Assembly (NCBI GenBank): GCA_027062625.1
Contig: JAMOSZ010000040.1
Coordinates: 1 to 39,733, forward strand
Source of the DNA: Nautiliaceae bacterium
GTDB taxonomy: Bacteria > Campylobacterota > Campylobacteria > Campylobacterales > Nautiliaceae
DNA length: 39,733 bases
Reading direction: 5' to 3'
The notes under the pieces were generated by a model that saw only the letters and a program-made list of their open reading frames with translations, searched no databases and was not told the DNA's origin. A program made the position numbers and the translations under genes. Shown piece after piece: positions 8,497 through 16,450 of the stretch (position 1 is its first letter; every line of letters begins with the position of its first letter).

Positions 8497-9110
8497 TCCC
8501 CCACCTCCTCTGTTTTTTGAGGGGAACTGTTTAGTAGCTCCTCCTCTTTTTTGATTTTTTCTAATTTTTTTAGTAAGACATCTTTTGCTTTATAATAGGC
8601 TTCTTCGTTTAACTCATCTACGCTCCCAACTCCAAGCCACTTTAAAAACTTCTTAACATCCGATTTTGTGGCTTGGAGAAGAGATAATATCTCTTCTTTT
8701 TCTTTTTTTGCAATACTTTTCTGTCCGTGAGCGTCATTGTCCTCATCGCTCGCAATACCTACTGCGAGCGAGAGGCCGTAACGCCTTAAATAAGTTAATC
8801 CACTCCCTATGCTTTGATAATCATTCATCCCCCTGAGCTGGTTGTAGGGGGCGGCAACTTTGCTTTCTATAAATTCATCCTCATAAAAGAGAGTGGTAGT
8901 GACCTCTAAAACACCCTCTTTGAAAAAATTTGATGTTTGGATGAAGCTTATTCCGTGCTTAGCAAGCACTCCTCTCACGATTTTCAGCACTTCATCAAGA
9001 GGGGCGTATTTATATCCATACCCCTCTTTTGACTTATTTGCATCTCTCAACTCTGCCTGAGCTTTGGCGAGAGCTGAGGTTAGTTTTGAGATATTATTGC
9101 TTCTACTCAT
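8493..9110 (-). CDS. ERF-family single-strand annealing recombinase
   Basis: GYGYKYAPLDEVLKIVRGVLAKHGISFIQT and QSIGSGLTYLRRYGLSLAVGIASDEDNDAH. Confidence 0.9.
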   Translation of the reverse strand: MSRSNNISKLTSALAKAQAELRDANKSKEGYGYKYAPLDEVLKIVRGVLAKHGISFIQTSNFFKEGVLEVTTTLFYEDEFIESKVAAPYNQLRGMNDYQSIGSGLTYLRRYGLSLAVGIASDEDNDAHGQKSIAKKEKEEILSLLQATKSDVKKFLKWLGVGSVDELNEEAYYKAKDVLLKKLEKIKKEEELLNSSPQKTEEVGE

Positions 9111-9393
9111 CTTTTGCCTCCTCTAATTTTTTGTTTACTTTTTTAATTTTTTGTCTTTCATTATCTACAAAATTTTTAATTTCAATTAAAACCTCATCAA
9201 ACTCATCAAAATTATTTACTTCAACATAAAGCTCTCCTGTATTATAATCATATTTAACATCAGGGAAGCTATTATAATCAATAACACTTCTCACATTATC
9301 TATTTTAGGAGCAGTTATAATAAACTCTTCTCTCTCTTCTATAAATTTAACCCCTAACTCTTTTAAAAATTTATTCATTTTAATTTTCAACAT
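9103..9393 (-). CDS. Hypothetical phage protein
   Basis: ORF between ERF and exonuclease genes. Confidence 0.6.
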   Translation of the reverse strand: MLKIKMNKFLKELGVKFIEEREEFIITAPKIDNVRSVIDYNSFPDVKYDYNTGELYVEVNNFDEFDEVLIEIKNFVDNERQKIKKVNKKLEEAKDE

Positions 9394-9472
9394 CTTACAC
9401 CTCCTCTTTTGATTTTAGATATAATTCTTTTATAACATCATAAGCCTCTCTTGCTCTCATTTTTTTATTTTT

Positions 9473-10288
9473 TTAAAGATACATATACATCGCCCAATTT
9501 GGCAATGTTACATCATTAATTTTCTTAAAACCGCCCTCCACAAAATCAAATTGTCCCTCTTCCCAAGTGTCGTGCTTTAAGCACCATTTGAATTTGAAGA
9601 GGGCTTTTTGCAACAACTCTTCACCCCAATTAACCCACTCGGGTGTATGGCGGAAGTATCCAGCCCCCGAATAATCCAGCTTAGACACTCCCGCAAAAAT
9701 AAAGTCGGCAACCTGTATGCCGTTCTGATTTAAAACTTCACGATAAACCGCCTCTTGCAACGGATACAAATGATTTGCAGAGGCTTTTGCAAAATCATCA
9801 GGGGTCGCTTCTGACCCCATTGTTTTTAAATCTATTACAACATACCCAGCCTTAGTCTTAACTAAAAGGTCGGGTCTGCACTTAACTTCCACTCCGTCAA
9901 TTTCTCCAAAAAATGACCTTTCAGCTACACCCGCACTCAACCACTCTTTGAATTTTGGGAGTGCAAGGATTTTATCCCTCATACTCTCCACCAACTGCAT
10001 ATCATCAGGGGATAATACAACTTTCCCCTCATTATCAGCAAGGAATTTTTCCCACTCTTCACGCCCCGCTTTTGTGCGTTTATTTACTTGCGGGGCAACT
10101 ACAAATTCATCGCTAAAACTTTCAGGCTCCAATACAATTTTATGGAGGGCTGAGCCTATATCTAGGCTTTTGCCCTCAATCTTTAACTCCCCGTCCCAAA
10201 TTTGCTTAAACTTCTTAGCATTCCTCAGGACTTCTTTTAACAAAGAAGCCCCGAGGGCTTTTGAATTATGATATTCTTTATTTGTCAT
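9473..10288 (-). CDS. RecE/exonuclease VIII-like PD-(D/E)xK nuclease
   Basis: EYHNSKALGASLLKEVLRN..., GSALHKIVLEPE, VKCRPDLLVKTKAGYVVIDLKTM, LYPLQEAVYREVL. Confidence 0.85.
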   Translation of the reverse strand: MTNKEYHNSKALGASLLKEVLRNAKKFKQIWDGELKIEGKSLDIGSALHKIVLEPESFSDEFVVAPQVNKRTKAGREEWEKFLADNEGKVVLSPDDMQLVESMRDKILALPKFKEWLSAGVAERSFFGEIDGVEVKCRPDLLVKTKAGYVVIDLKTMGSEATPDDFAKASANHLYPLQEAVYREVLNQNGIQVADFIFAGVSKLDYSGAGYFRHTPEWVNWGEELLQKALFKFKWCLKHDTWEEGQFDFVEGGFKKINDVTLPNWAMYMYL

Positions 10289-10316
10289 TTACTCTCCTTT
10301 TGCTCCTTTTTTTTGA

Positions 10317-10367
10317 TTTTTTCTTTACATTAAAAAGCTCTAAAAGCTCTTTAATGTAAAGAAAAAA
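10317..10367 (-). repeat. Intergenic stem-loop H1
   Basis: TTTTTTCTTTACATTAAAAAGCT/AGCTCTTTAATGTAAAGAAAAAA; one plus-strand A:C mismatch becomes U:G in minus-strand RNA. Confidence 0.7.
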
Positions 10368-10378
10368 GGGAGAGGGGG

Positions 10379-10690
10379 TTAAAATTTACTTAAAAATTCA
10401 ATTAAATTTTCTTTCTCTTTTTTTATTTTTTCTATTTCTTCTTCATCTGCGTCCCAGTTGATTGAGTTTTCAAACCACTCCTCAACCTCATTTGTGTTGT
10501 CGGTAATATCCTCCCATTCAAACCCACTTGCAATGTATAATACTCCATCATCGGCTTTTATAATATTAACGCAAACAGCGCCATCTCCTTCACCGAAACA
10601 ATCACCTCCTATAAGGAGGTCTTCAAATTTATTGAAGAACTCTTCATATCCTATTTCTTTGAATTCTTTTATAAGCTCTTGTTTATTCAT
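10379..10690 (-). CDS. Small acidic hypothetical protein
   Basis: Strongly acidic 103-aa ORF directly downstream of a strong sigma70-like promoter. Confidence 0.65.
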   Translation of the reverse strand: MNKQELIKEFKEIGYEEFFNKFEDLLIGGDCFGEGDGAVCVNIIKADDGVLYIASGFEWEDITDNTNEVEEWFENSINWDADEEEIEKIKKEKENLIEFLSKF

Positions 10691-10717
10691 CTTTGCTCCT
10701 TTTTCTTGTTTTTCTTG

Positions 10718-10803
10718 TTTTTTTTGTTTTTCTTGATGTAATTGTATAACATTCTTTTACATTTGTCAAGGGATTTTAGACAAAATAGAGAGAAATTTTA
10801 GAA
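10718..10803 (-). promoter_or_regulatory. Leftward sigma70-type promoter P1, in an 86-bp repeat
   Basis: Minus strand TTGACA (10764-10769), 17-nt spacer, TACAAT (10741-10746); 86 bp identical to 13053-13138. Confidence 0.85.
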
Positions 10804-10813
10804 AATTTCTAAA
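10797..10813. promoter_or_regulatory. Candidate operator palindrome between divergent promoters
   Basis: TTTAGAAA-A-TTTCTAAA just upstream of a rightward TATACT (10819-10824) preceding the endolysin gene. Confidence 0.4.
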
Positions 10814-10843
10814 TTTGATATACTTCTTAAAAAAGGAGACACA

Positions 10844-11473
10844 ATGAGCTTTGATTTAGCGTTTGAAGTTTTAGAACTTGCTGAGGGGGGATATGCTGAT
10901 AATCCCTTAGACGAAGGTAAAGAGACATATAAAGGAATAAGCAGGAGGTGGCATCCTACTTGGGAGGGGTGGTATATAATTGATAGCGTGAAAAATTACA
11001 TAGGATACGACGGAACTGATGAGGCAAAGAGAGAGCTAAATGAGCAGTTGGAGGGGAATTATGCACTGCAACAACTAGTAAGAGAGTTTTACAAAAAAAA
11101 CTATTGGGATAAGTTTAACGGAGACAACTTGCCGTTTGAGATTGGAGCAAAACTTTTGGAGCAAAGCGTTTTGCTTGGAACGGGCGGAAAAGGGGCTTTG
11201 CATTTACAAAAGGCAATTAACCTAGAAAAACAAAGGATAGGAGATTACAATTACATAAAAGAGGATGGGGTTATTGGTAAAGGCACACTTGGCGAGCTTA
11301 ACAAACTAAATAAAAACTTTATCTTAAAGTGGCTTACACTTATACAGGAGAGCGAATTGTTGCAGGAGATTTTTGATAAACCACAAAAAATAATTTTTTA
11401 TCAAGGGTGGAAAAATAGAATTAATAAAAGCCTTAAAAAGATAGCGGAAATTCAAGGGGATAGGTTAAGTTAA
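10844..11473 (+). CDS. Endolysin, GH108-type lysozyme with peptidoglycan-binding C-terminus
   Basis: ELAEGGYADNPLDEGKETYKGISRR, DGVIGKGTLGELN; RBS aaaggag upstream. Confidence 0.85.
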   Translation: MSFDLAFEVLELAEGGYADNPLDEGKETYKGISRRWHPTWEGWYIIDSVKNYIGYDGTDEAKRELNEQLEGNYALQQLVREFYKKNYWDKFNGDNLPFEIGAKLLEQSVLLGTGGKGALHLQKAINLEKQRIGDYNYIKEDGVIGKGTLGELNKLNKNFILKWLTLIQESELLQEIFDKPQKIIFYQGWKNRINKSLKKIAEIQGDRLS

Positions 11474-11516
11474 AGTGGTTGGCACTAAAAATAGAGAGAG
11501 TCTCTTTTCTTGTCTT

Positions 11517-11562
11517 TTCTTTACATTAAAAAACTCCGTAAAGCTCTTTAATGTAGAGAAAG
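11517..11562. repeat. Intergenic stem-loop H2 between convergent genes
   Basis: TTTTCTTTACATTAAAAAACT...AGCTCTTTAATGTAGAGAAA. Confidence 0.65.
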
Positions 11563-11570
11563 GAGGGCTT

Positions 11571-12170
11571 TTAACCCTCATCTACCTTAAAGAGGTAAAG
11601 TAAGATGGGGTTAGGCCATGGTCCTTCTTCCTCTGATAAGAAGAAGAATTTCCCCCCTTTCTTTACTAATTTAATATCTTTTCTTGCAAAATATTTATTC
11701 AATAAGTTGTGTAAAATTTTAATATCTTTTTCATTTAAGTTGCATTCATATTCTATTAAAGACTCGTCCCAATGCTCATAAATCTTGTATTTTTTATTTT
11801 TTTTAAGCCTAAAAGATGTGATGTTTTTTCTTAAAAGCTCTTGAATGAGCTTTATTTCATTTTCAACAAGACTAATACTTTCTGAAATCATTCCTCTCTG
11901 ATTATCGTTGTAATCAATATTCCTTTTACAATGTCTGCATTCATCAGTATATGCACCAAACACCTCTTCACACTCCTCATAAGTGTAAAGAGGGTCATAC
12001 ATTTCATATTCCTCTTCAAGATATTTAAGGGTTTCTTTACACTCTTGAATTCTTTTTCTTAATGAATTCTTTGTTACAACCACTTCTTCTTTTTCTTCTT
12101 TTTTTAAAGGTATTTCTATTTTATAATCATCTAAAATTTTTCTTAACAAATTTTTTGTTAAAATGTCCAT
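11571..12170 (-). CDS. Hypothetical accessory protein
   Basis: 199-aa ORF; CEEVFGAYTDECRHC Cys-containing segment. Confidence 0.6.
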   Translation of the reverse strand: MDILTKNLLRKILDDYKIEIPLKKEEKEEVVVTKNSLRKRIQECKETLKYLEEEYEMYDPLYTYEECEEVFGAYTDECRHCKRNIDYNDNQRGMISESISLVENEIKLIQELLRKNITSFRLKKNKKYKIYEHWDESLIEYECNLNEKDIKILHNLLNKYFARKDIKLVKKGGKFFFLSEEEGPWPNPILLYLFKVDEG

Positions 12171-12203
12171 TTCATCTCCTTTTTTTGTTTTTTGATTTTT
12201 TTA

Positions 12204-12255
12204 GCCCATCGGCTTACATAACTTGACAGGACGTCAAGTTATGTAAACAGACGGG
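12204..12255 (-). repeat. Intergenic stem-loop H4
   Basis: TTACATAACTTGAC-AGGAC-GTCAAGTTATGTAA perfect 14-bp core, extended by imperfect CCCATCGGC/acagacggg. Confidence 0.75.
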
Positions 12256-12266
12256 GAGGGGAGCTG

Positions 12267-12590
12267 TTATTCCTCTATTTCTTCCACAATCACTTCCCCC
12301 GTTTCTGGGTCTGTGATTTTTAGGGGGATAAATTTTCCCCCTGTTTCTTCAACAACATCATCAGCGTCATCAGCTTTTGCCTCCTCTACCAATTCCTCCT
12401 CCGTCCATCTTCCATACCTCCACGAATAGTCGTGGAGGTCGTCCCTATTTTCAAACCAAGCACCGCCTTCATTCCAAAGGCGGTTGATGGTTCTTTCTAT
12501 ATCAAATTCTGTTTCCTCTTCATTTACCTCGCAATACCCTAATACTTCCAAGCTATTCCAAGTTTTCCCAATAATTGTAATTACTTCCAT
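12267..12590 (-). CDS. Small, very acidic hypothetical accessory protein
   Basis: 107-aa Asp/Glu-rich ORF. Confidence 0.65.
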   Translation of the reverse strand: MEVITIIGKTWNSLEVLGYCEVNEEETEFDIERTINRLWNEGGAWFENRDDLHDYSWRYGRWTEEELVEEAKADDADDVVEETGGKFIPLKITDPETGEVIVEEIEE

Positions 12591-12609
12591 TTCATCTCCT
12601 TTTTGTTTT

Positions 12610-12656
12610 TTTTCTACATTAAAAGACTTCGTAAAAGTCCTTTAATGTAGAAAAGA
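12610..12656 (-). repeat. Intergenic stem-loop H3
   Basis: TTTTCTACATTAAAAGACTT-CGTA-AAAGTCCTTTAATGTAGAAAA. Confidence 0.7.
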
Positions 12657-12665
12657 AAAGGGAGG

Positions 12666-13034
12666 CTACACAAATAATATTTTCCCTTTATGGGAGTGAA
12701 GTAGTACTGGTTCTTCACTCCCTCTTATTAAAGCAACAAAATCATCAATCTCCCTCTCTAAAAACTCTCTGTCCTCTTCATCTTCAAAAGACGAAGAGCA
12801 AGGGTTTATATATACAGTCGCCCACACCCCTGCCTCTTTTACTTTTTTACCTCCTCTCCACGCAACTAAGAAGCCATTAATTTCCCAGCTTCTTTTAGCT
12901 TGACAACAACCTGCATTGTAGTCATACTCAATTATACCAACGAGTGCCTGTCTTAAAAGCACTCTGATGTACGGAGAATTCTTTCTCCATACTTTTAATG
13001 TACCGTCTCCCCAAAAATTTTTTGCTTTTTCCAT
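12666..13034 (-). CDS. Hypothetical accessory protein
   Basis: 122-aa ORF directly downstream of promoter P2. Confidence 0.65.
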   Translation of the reverse strand: MEKAKNFWGDGTLKVWRKNSPYIRVLLRQALVGIIEYDYNAGCCQAKRSWEINGFLVAWRGGKKVKEAGVWATVYINPCSSSFEDEEDREFLEREIDDFVALIRGSEEPVLLHSHKGKILFV

Positions 13035-13052
13035 TTTCGCTCCTTTTTTTTA

Positions 13053-13138
13053 TTTTTTTTGTTTTTCTTGATGTAATTGTATAACATTCTTTTACATTTG
13101 TCAAGGGATTTTAGACAAAATAGAGAGAAATTTTAGAA
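13053..13138 (-). promoter_or_regulatory. Leftward sigma70-type promoter P2, second copy of the 86-bp repeat
   Basis: TTGACA (13099-13104), 17-nt spacer, TACAAT (13076-13081) on the minus strand; 86 bp identical to 10718-10803. Confidence 0.85.
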
Positions 13139-13194
13139 TTTTAAGCAAAAAAACATTAAACATAGGAAAAATGGGGATTGAAAAGAGAAGTAAT

Positions 13195-13271
13195 TGGTGG
13201 GCGGGGTAGGACTTGAACCTACGACCAATCAGTTATGAGCCGACTGCTCTAACCAGCTGAGCTACCCGCCC
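13195..13271 (-). tRNA. tRNA with anticodon CAU (Met or lysidine-type Ile2), CCA encoded
   Basis: GGGCGGGTAGCTCAGCTGGTTAGAGCAGTCGGCTCATAACTGATTGGTCGTAGGTTCAAGTCCTACCCCGCCCACCA folds as a cloverleaf. Confidence 0.95.
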
Positions 13272-13303
13272 TTGTGGTTAGAGGATAAAAATTATACCAT
13301 AAT

Positions 13304-13789
13304 TTATTGTTTCTTTGTTAAAACCTCATCCTTAATCTTACTTCCAAGACTGCTCCCGTAATAGAAACCTATAATCCCTGCAATTATCGTCCCTAAAAGG
13401 AAACCTAAAATTGTATCTGCAAACCTTACGCTTTGCTGAGGTATTTGCATAGTTGTTACGATAAAGATATATGCAATTGCCGCTAAGCTCCACATAAGAG
13501 CGAATAAATTAACAAAATTCTTTGCAAACCAGCTCTCCTGTTTAAGCGCTACTTTTTGCATTTCTCTTGCACTTGCTCTATCTTGCAACATTAACTCCAA
13601 AAATGCTCTCTCCCTCTCTTGAAATTGCTTTAATCTTGCAATATCTGCGGGAGTGAGTGTTTGTTTTGTGTTTAAATCTATCCCTGTTTTTTCTTTTATA
13701 AGCTCAACTGCTTTATCTTTTCCTGCCTCTATAAAACTTTCTATTAATTCCAAACCTGCACTTGCAAGTATTCCGAATAAAGGTATCAT
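13304..13789 (-). CDS. Holin of the 3-TM / gene-transfer-agent release type
   Basis: Amphipathic N-terminus, RASAREMQK..SWFAKNFVN motif, then hydrophobic segments. Confidence 0.7.
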   Translation of the reverse strand: MIPLFGILASAGLELIESFIEAGKDKAVELIKEKTGIDLNTKQTLTPADIARLKQFQERERAFLELMLQDRASAREMQKVALKQESWFAKNFVNLFALMWSLAAIAYIFIVTTMQIPQQSVRFADTILGFLLGTIIAGIIGFYYGSSLGSKIKDEVLTKKQ

Positions 13790-13814
13790 TTTTGCTCCTT
13801 ATTTCATTTTAAGT

Positions 13815-14102
13815 TTAGTTTTTTAAAATTAAGTCTTCATTATAGATATAATCTTTATATCCTATTTCATCGTTTTCAACCGATACTTCAAGTTTGTAGT
13901 TTCCGGGTTTTAATTCTTCAAGTTCTCCTGATTTTATTCTTAATTCAAAGGTTGTATTATCATCACTTCTATCAAGTTCAGCCGTTTTAACAACTCTTTT
14001 TTCTATATCTTTTATAGAATAAAATGCTCTATATTCAGGCTCAATTATGCCATCTATATATTCAAAGTCTATAAAAATACTTTCATCTAGGTATTTAATC
14101 AT
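13815..14102 (-). CDS. Hypothetical structural protein
   Basis: Beta-rich 95-aa ORF in the tail-distal cluster. Confidence 0.5.
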   Translation of the reverse strand: MIKYLDESIFIDFEYIDGIIEPEYRAFYSIKDIEKRVVKTAELDRSDDNTTFELRIKSGELEELKPGNYKLEVSVENDEIGYKDYIYNEDLILKN

Positions 14103-14304
14103 TAAAGGTCCTTATTTTAAATTTAAGTCTTATTAAATTAATGTCAAATTTTGTTTTTACTACATTTGCATTAAATACAACTTTAAAAGGCTTAACGTTA
14201 AAAATCTGCTTAACGCCTTTGATTTCTTTTATCGTAATCTCGCCGCCGTCTTCCACGATTATTGAATTGTCCTCTCCATATCCAAGCGTAACGATATTAC
14301 TCAA
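14095..14304 (-). CDS. Hypothetical structural protein
   Basis: 69-aa ORF in overlapping gene chain. Confidence 0.45.
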   Translation of the reverse strand: MSNIVTLGYGEDNSIIVEDGGEITIKEIKGVKQIFNVKPFKVVFNANVVKTKFDINLIRLKFKIRTFND

Positions 14305-14593
14305 CTCTCTCCCTTTTCATAATACTTCTCTCAGTAGGTCTGCCTTTTTTATCAAAAAGCGCAAATTTTGCAATTTGATTATTGTTTTTATCTTTAAAAA
14401 TGAGGTGATTATCTACAATTTCCCAGTTCCCAAGTTCTACATCTAAAAGAGTTTGAAGCTTCTCATCTATTTCTTCAATTTTTGTTTTTAATTCTTCAAC
14501 AGCCACAATTTGCTCCTGTAAAAGTTTTATCTGTTTTTCAAGCTCATCTACAACTTGCTTAATCGTCATCCCGCTATCTGATAAAAAAGGCAT
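14297..14593 (-). CDS. Coiled-coil tail-associated protein
   Basis: VVDELEKQIKLLQEQIVAVEELKTKIEEIDEKLQ. Confidence 0.5.
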   Translation of the reverse strand: MPFLSDSGMTIKQVVDELEKQIKLLQEQIVAVEELKTKIEEIDEKLQTLLDVELGNWEIVDNHLIFKDKNNNQIAKFALFDKKGRPTERSIMKRERVE

Positions 14594-14599
14594 TGGAGA

Positions 14600-15253
14600 T
14601 TAGCCTCCGATTGTAGTTTCGCCGTCTTCTACGGTTGGAATATTTAGACTTATAAACTCTTTGTTTCCTATAATAGCAATACTTGCTTCAAATGCTTTTG
14701 GATAATTCCCATCATCGTCTTTTGTAGCTCCCTCTATATAATAAGGACTTGTCTCTACAAAATTTCTTCTATCAAAAGCATGCAGTTTAAATGTCTTTTC
14801 ATTAACTTTTTCAACTGCAAGCACTGCTGGATTTACACTTCCATCTGCAAGCATAGCCGCAGGAGTTGCAACAACTTCATAATCATCAATGCTTGAAAAG
14901 CCAAGCTCCGCTATATCAACCTCAACAATTCCGCTATCACTATTTATAGTAACTCTTTTTCTTACAATTAGGTTGATTGTGTTTAGGATGTCTGCGATTT
15001 TGTCAATTGCTCCGACTAAATCAAGCTCGGTGCCTGCTTTGTCAATTATGTCTTTTAATTTTTGAATTTTTTCCGCAATATCGTCATCATTACTTGTTAA
15101 TGCGTCAATTTTGTCCTTCAAATCATTAATGTAATTCTGAACATCATCTACTTCTTTATTGTAATTCGCAATAAAATCTTGAAGTGTTTGATAGATTGAA
15201 GGTTTTGTGATGCTAAATTTATTTCCGCTTAAATCAGCAGGATAATTAGCCAT
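14600..15253 (-). CDS. Putative tail fibre/appendage protein
   Basis: Coiled-coil N-terminus followed by a beta-rich region, in the tail-tip cluster. Confidence 0.5.
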   Translation of the reverse strand: MANYPADLSGNKFSITKPSIYQTLQDFIANYNKEVDDVQNYINDLKDKIDALTSNDDDIAEKIQKLKDIIDKAGTELDLVGAIDKIADILNTINLIVRKRVTINSDSGIVEVDIAELGFSSIDDYEVVATPAAMLADGSVNPAVLAVEKVNEKTFKLHAFDRRNFVETSPYYIEGATKDDDGNYPKAFEASIAIIGNKEFISLNIPTVEDGETTIGG

Positions 15254-15254
15254 T

Positions 15255-15773
15255 TTAACTCCTTATTATTAGATAATTCACCCTTACGGGTTTATCTTTG
15301 CAATTTAGTCTTTGTTTTTCTTCTACGAAAGCAGTGCTATCATATAGCGCTATATCAAAGCCTGTATCTGTCTGATTTTCTATTCTAACTTCTGCGACCA
15401 AACTATCTTCAACATTTGCAAATATCTTTGCATCTTTTACATCTGCTTCAATATGTTTAATCCCATCTTCGCTATCAACTATTACTTCATTGCTTTCACC
15501 TATTAAAAAAGGTGATGTAAAAATTACGCCTTTTATAATTTCACCATTTTCACAAACATAGCTGTTTTCAATTGCCCTATTCTGAGTCGCAACATCACTG
15601 AATACTTTCCAACTTCTATTGCTTCTACTATCGTAAAGGTCTGCGTAATATTCAACTTCTTTATTTTTCTCTTGTCTTCTATTTACCCAGTTTTTTGTCC
15701 ATCTGATAGCATCGTCTTGTGTGATAGTAGAGTTCCCTCTAACTATTACATCAAGTCTATATAATTTAGCCAT
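15255..15773 (-). CDS. Hypothetical tail-associated protein
   Basis: 172-aa ORF in the tail-tip cluster. Confidence 0.5.
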   Translation of the reverse strand: MAKLYRLDVIVRGNSTITQDDAIRWTKNWVNRRQEKNKEVEYYADLYDSRSNRSWKVFSDVATQNRAIENSYVCENGEIIKGVIFTSPFLIGESNEVIVDSEDGIKHIEADVKDAKIFANVEDSLVAEVRIENQTDTGFDIALYDSTAFVEEKQRLNCKDKPVRVNYLIIRS

Positions 15774-15796
15774 TTTTTATCTTTAAAAGAGGAAGA

Positions 15797-16369
15797 TTAA
15801 AGGGTTGCCCCGTCTCCCTCTTCTGCGTTAAATCCAAAAATATCTTCTACTTCTTTTACAATTGCTTCACAATTTACATTTACAAGTGTTTCTATATCAC
15901 TTTTTGTGAAGTAATTAGTAGTAAGCTCTGCTTTTACGCCTGCAACATCGTCTTCAACTTTGCTAACTCTAATTTCAAGAGCTTTTACTCTCTCAACTAC
16001 ATCGTTAATTGCTTTGTTAAGCGCTTCTTCAACGCTTTTAATGTTTTCAGCATTTGTTGCTACATCTTTTGCTACTGCGTCAATGTTAGATTGTAAAACT
16101 GCGAATTTTGAAAGAATTTCCTCAGGAGTAATTTCTCCGTTTTCATTAACATCAAAAACTTTCGCAAAAGAGTCAGCATACGCTTTTATCTTTTCAAGTT
16201 CTTCACCAAGCCCTTCAATTTTACTTAACTCATCTACAATAGATTGTTTAAGCTCATCTTTTGCTACGCTAATTTGTGCGTCTGTGTAGCGTTTTGAAGC
16301 ATTTGCAACGCTTTTTGCTACACAAACTAGCCTTTCTTGCAATAATGCTTGTAATTCTTCTTTTGTCAT
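15797..16369 (-). CDS. Coiled-coil structural protein with an EF-hand-like loop
   Basis: KVFDVNENGEITPEEILSKFA matches a DxNxNGxIxxxE loop; flanked by long heptads. Confidence 0.5.
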   Translation of the reverse strand: MTKEELQALLQERLVCVAKSVANASKRYTDAQISVAKDELKQSIVDELSKIEGLGEELEKIKAYADSFAKVFDVNENGEITPEEILSKFAVLQSNIDAVAKDVATNAENIKSVEEALNKAINDVVERVKALEIRVSKVEDDVAGVKAELTTNYFTKSDIETLVNVNCEAIVKEVEDIFGFNAEEGDGATL

Positions 16370-16390
16370 TTAAACTCCTTTGATTTTTTT

Positions 16391-16450
16391 TAGTGGTAGT
16401 AACCACTTCAAAAAGCTCTAAAAGCTTTTTAAAGTAAGTTACTACTTACT
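16391..16450 (-). repeat. Intergenic stem-loop H5
   Basis: tagtggtagtaaccacttcaaaaagct ctaaa agctttttaaagtaagttactacttact; shares AAAAAGCTCTAAAAGCT with H1. Confidence 0.6.

Noticed and set aside
10317-12656. Stem-loops as standard rho-independent terminators
   Set aside because: No U-run follows the stem in the minus-strand direction; A-rich sequence follows instead, so the role was left open.
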